From: Nitrososphaerota archaeon
Lineage (GTDB): Archaea; Thermoproteota; Nitrososphaeria; Nitrososphaerales; Nitrosopumilaceae
Direction of reading: 5' to 3'
Assembly (NCBI GenBank): GCA_022565935.1
Contig: JADFJY010000007.1
Location: 1-22,586 of the forward strand
Length of the DNA stretch: 22,586 nt
The position numbers and the translations under genes are program-made. Positions 21,604 to 22,586 of this stretch are shown here, piece after piece. The notes beneath the pieces are model-generated. The model did not search any database. It had not been told where the DNA came from and saw nothing but the letters and a program-made list of their open reading frames with translations. The stretch's first letter is position 1. Each line of letters begins with the position of its first letter.

Positions 21604-22586
21604 TCAAAAACCGGCAATTATTGGATCTTTTGGTTTCATTATTTCTCTCAACAAGATCGTTGCAAAAGAACCTCTAGACAATGAAACCTCCACTATATTA
21701 TCATGTGATGAAAAATCAGAACAATGAATCGTAGCTTGTCTAAAGCCACCCTCACTACTTACTTCTTGCATCTCTTTAATGAAAAAGTCTTTGGGGGCAA
21801 TCTCTTCTTGGTCTAGTATTTTGGAGATTTGATAATCAAATCTAGTTTTTTTATAATATGAATATCCAACAAAAGGTAATGCAAGATGTTGATCTAGTCC
21901 TTTCACATATTTCCCAATAATTCCATGAAGATCAAAACAAACATCGCCTGATTGTGCTTCAAATAGATCTTCACCAAAAGACAAAGCTGAACTTAGAGAC
22001 TGATTAAAGAGAAAAGACTGGTAAGCTTGAATGTAAAATCTTCGCAAAGATATCTGAATGGAACGGATTGCACGAAGTGCATCACCGTGCGCTATCATTT
22101 CTTTTAGAACAACTCTTTCAATATCCATTTGATATGGAACCTGATCAAGATATTTTTCATAGTTTTGATCATCAGAGAGTTTTTCACGAATCTCAGTGTT
22201 TTCTTTAGAGTCATAAGGGGATGTAAAAGACAAAATTAGTTTAACTGCTTTTTTGAAATCTCTCTGCAAAATTGCCTTTCCAATAAGGTGAGTTACAGGT
22301 CTTTTTGAGCCAAAGCGCTGATAACCATAAAAATTCAGAATTTTGTCATATTCTGTAAATGAAGACAACCCATTAGAACAATTAGAGATTTTAATTTTGA
22401 AATGATTAGAAACCATGTCTTTTTTTGATAATGGTTTTTTTACAAAGCCTATTTTTTCAAGAGAATACTTTTCAGTTGAAAAATTTTCAATTGCTTTTCC
22501 TTTATTTCCAGAGCAAACAAATTGCTCCGTTATTGCAGATGAATCTTTTAGTCCAAGTGACTTTAATCGAATTCCTTTTTTTCTAA
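21604..22586 (-). CDS. truD: tRNA pseudouridine synthase TruD (Pus7 family), 5' end outside window
   Basis: The frame stays open to the right edge, so the start is missing; 326 complete codons are visible. TruD converts uridine 13 of tRNAs (in archaea and eukaryotes also other sites) to pseudouridine. The catalytic motif is LGLKDSSAIT, with the aspartate codon at 22543-22545. Further family motifs are NFYGYQRFG followed by RPVTHLIGKAIL, and RRFYIQAYQSFLFN, the end of the long insertion region and the return to the catalytic domain. An internal ATG at 22416 is not the start, because the catalytic aspartate lies upstream of it. It ends about 70 bases before the RAM-domain gene on the same strand. 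Confidence 0.92.
   Translation of the reverse strand, partial: RKKGIRLKSLGLKDSSAITEQFVCSGNKGKAIENFSTEKYSLEKIGFVKKPLSKKDMVSNHFKIKISNCSNGLSSFTEYDKILNFYGYQRFGSKRPVTHLIGKAILQRDFKKAVKLILSFTSPYDSKENTEIREKLSDDQNYEKYLDQVPYQMDIERVVLKEMIAHGDALRAIRSIQISLRRFYIQAYQSFLFNQSLSSALSFGEDLFEAQSGDVCFDLHGIIGKYVKGLDQHLALPFVGYSYYKKTRFDYQISKILDQEEIAPKDFFIKEMQEVSSEGGFRQATIHCSDFSSHDNIVEVSLSRGSFATILLREIMKPKDPIIAGF

Noticed and set aside
1..22586. Search for CRISPR repeats, insertion sequences, integrase genes, attachment sites and toxin-antitoxin or defence genes
   Set aside because: No regularly spaced repeats, transposase or integrase motifs were seen; the tRNA-Thr 3' end is not visibly duplicated elsewhere in the window.

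Overview
The window reads as chromosome of an ammonia-oxidising archaeon of the Nitrosopumilus type (Nitrososphaerota/Thaumarchaeota). The evidence is a low-GC (roughly one third), densely packed genome with short intergenic gaps, archaeal-type proteins (TruD, pyruvoyl-dependent arginine decarboxylase, stand-alone Lrp/AsnC effector domains, many small secreted or membrane proteins), an archaeal tRNA-Thr, and a recurring TATA-like octamer centred about 24-28 bases before the start codon, as expected for leaderless archaeal mRNAs. The placement rests on gene content and style; no rRNA or amo gene is present to fix it.

Layout. 1-2341: 3' part of an ABC-type substrate-binding protein overlapping by 4 bases a membrane sensor histidine kinase, probably a ligand-sensing pair. 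2499-4653: a small hypothetical and an M3 oligoendopeptidase. 4654-5341: a GC-rich hairpin island (candidate RNA) and a polytopic membrane protein. 5477-8002: type II NADH dehydrogenase and a secreted, C-terminally anchored protein. 8003-8949 (minus): arginine decarboxylase and a two-helix membrane protein. 9070-9143: tRNA-Thr(TGT). 9144-10701: an unusually long, structured leader and a DEAD-box RNA helicase with an RGG tail. 10753-12802: stand-alone RAM domain, two TTG-started overlapping genes, and a secreted protein with a PEFP sorting-like C terminus. 12765-14292: small hypotheticals, a second hairpin island (candidate minus-strand RNA), and a gene whose membrane anchor and soluble domain lie in different frames. 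14289-16587 (minus): a thioredoxin-domain (DUF255/YyaL/SSP411) protein and a small basic protein. 16822-18991: a secreted metzincin-like peptidase and a zinc alcohol dehydrogenase. 19029-20305: a 50-residue cysteine-rich protein, a small hypothetical, a zinc-ribbon protein and a one-helix protein; the last two start 13 bases apart from face-to-face promoters. 20308-22586: a polytopic protein distantly related to the one at 4769, a two-helix protein, a second RAM domain and the truD gene, cut by the window end.

No CRISPR array, insertion sequence, integrase or defence gene was seen. The window looks like ordinary core chromosome. The most interesting items are non-coding structures, the frame-split gene at 13848-14292, compact promoter arrangements and several uncharacterised lineage-type small proteins. 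No gap without a gene exceeds about 240 bases.
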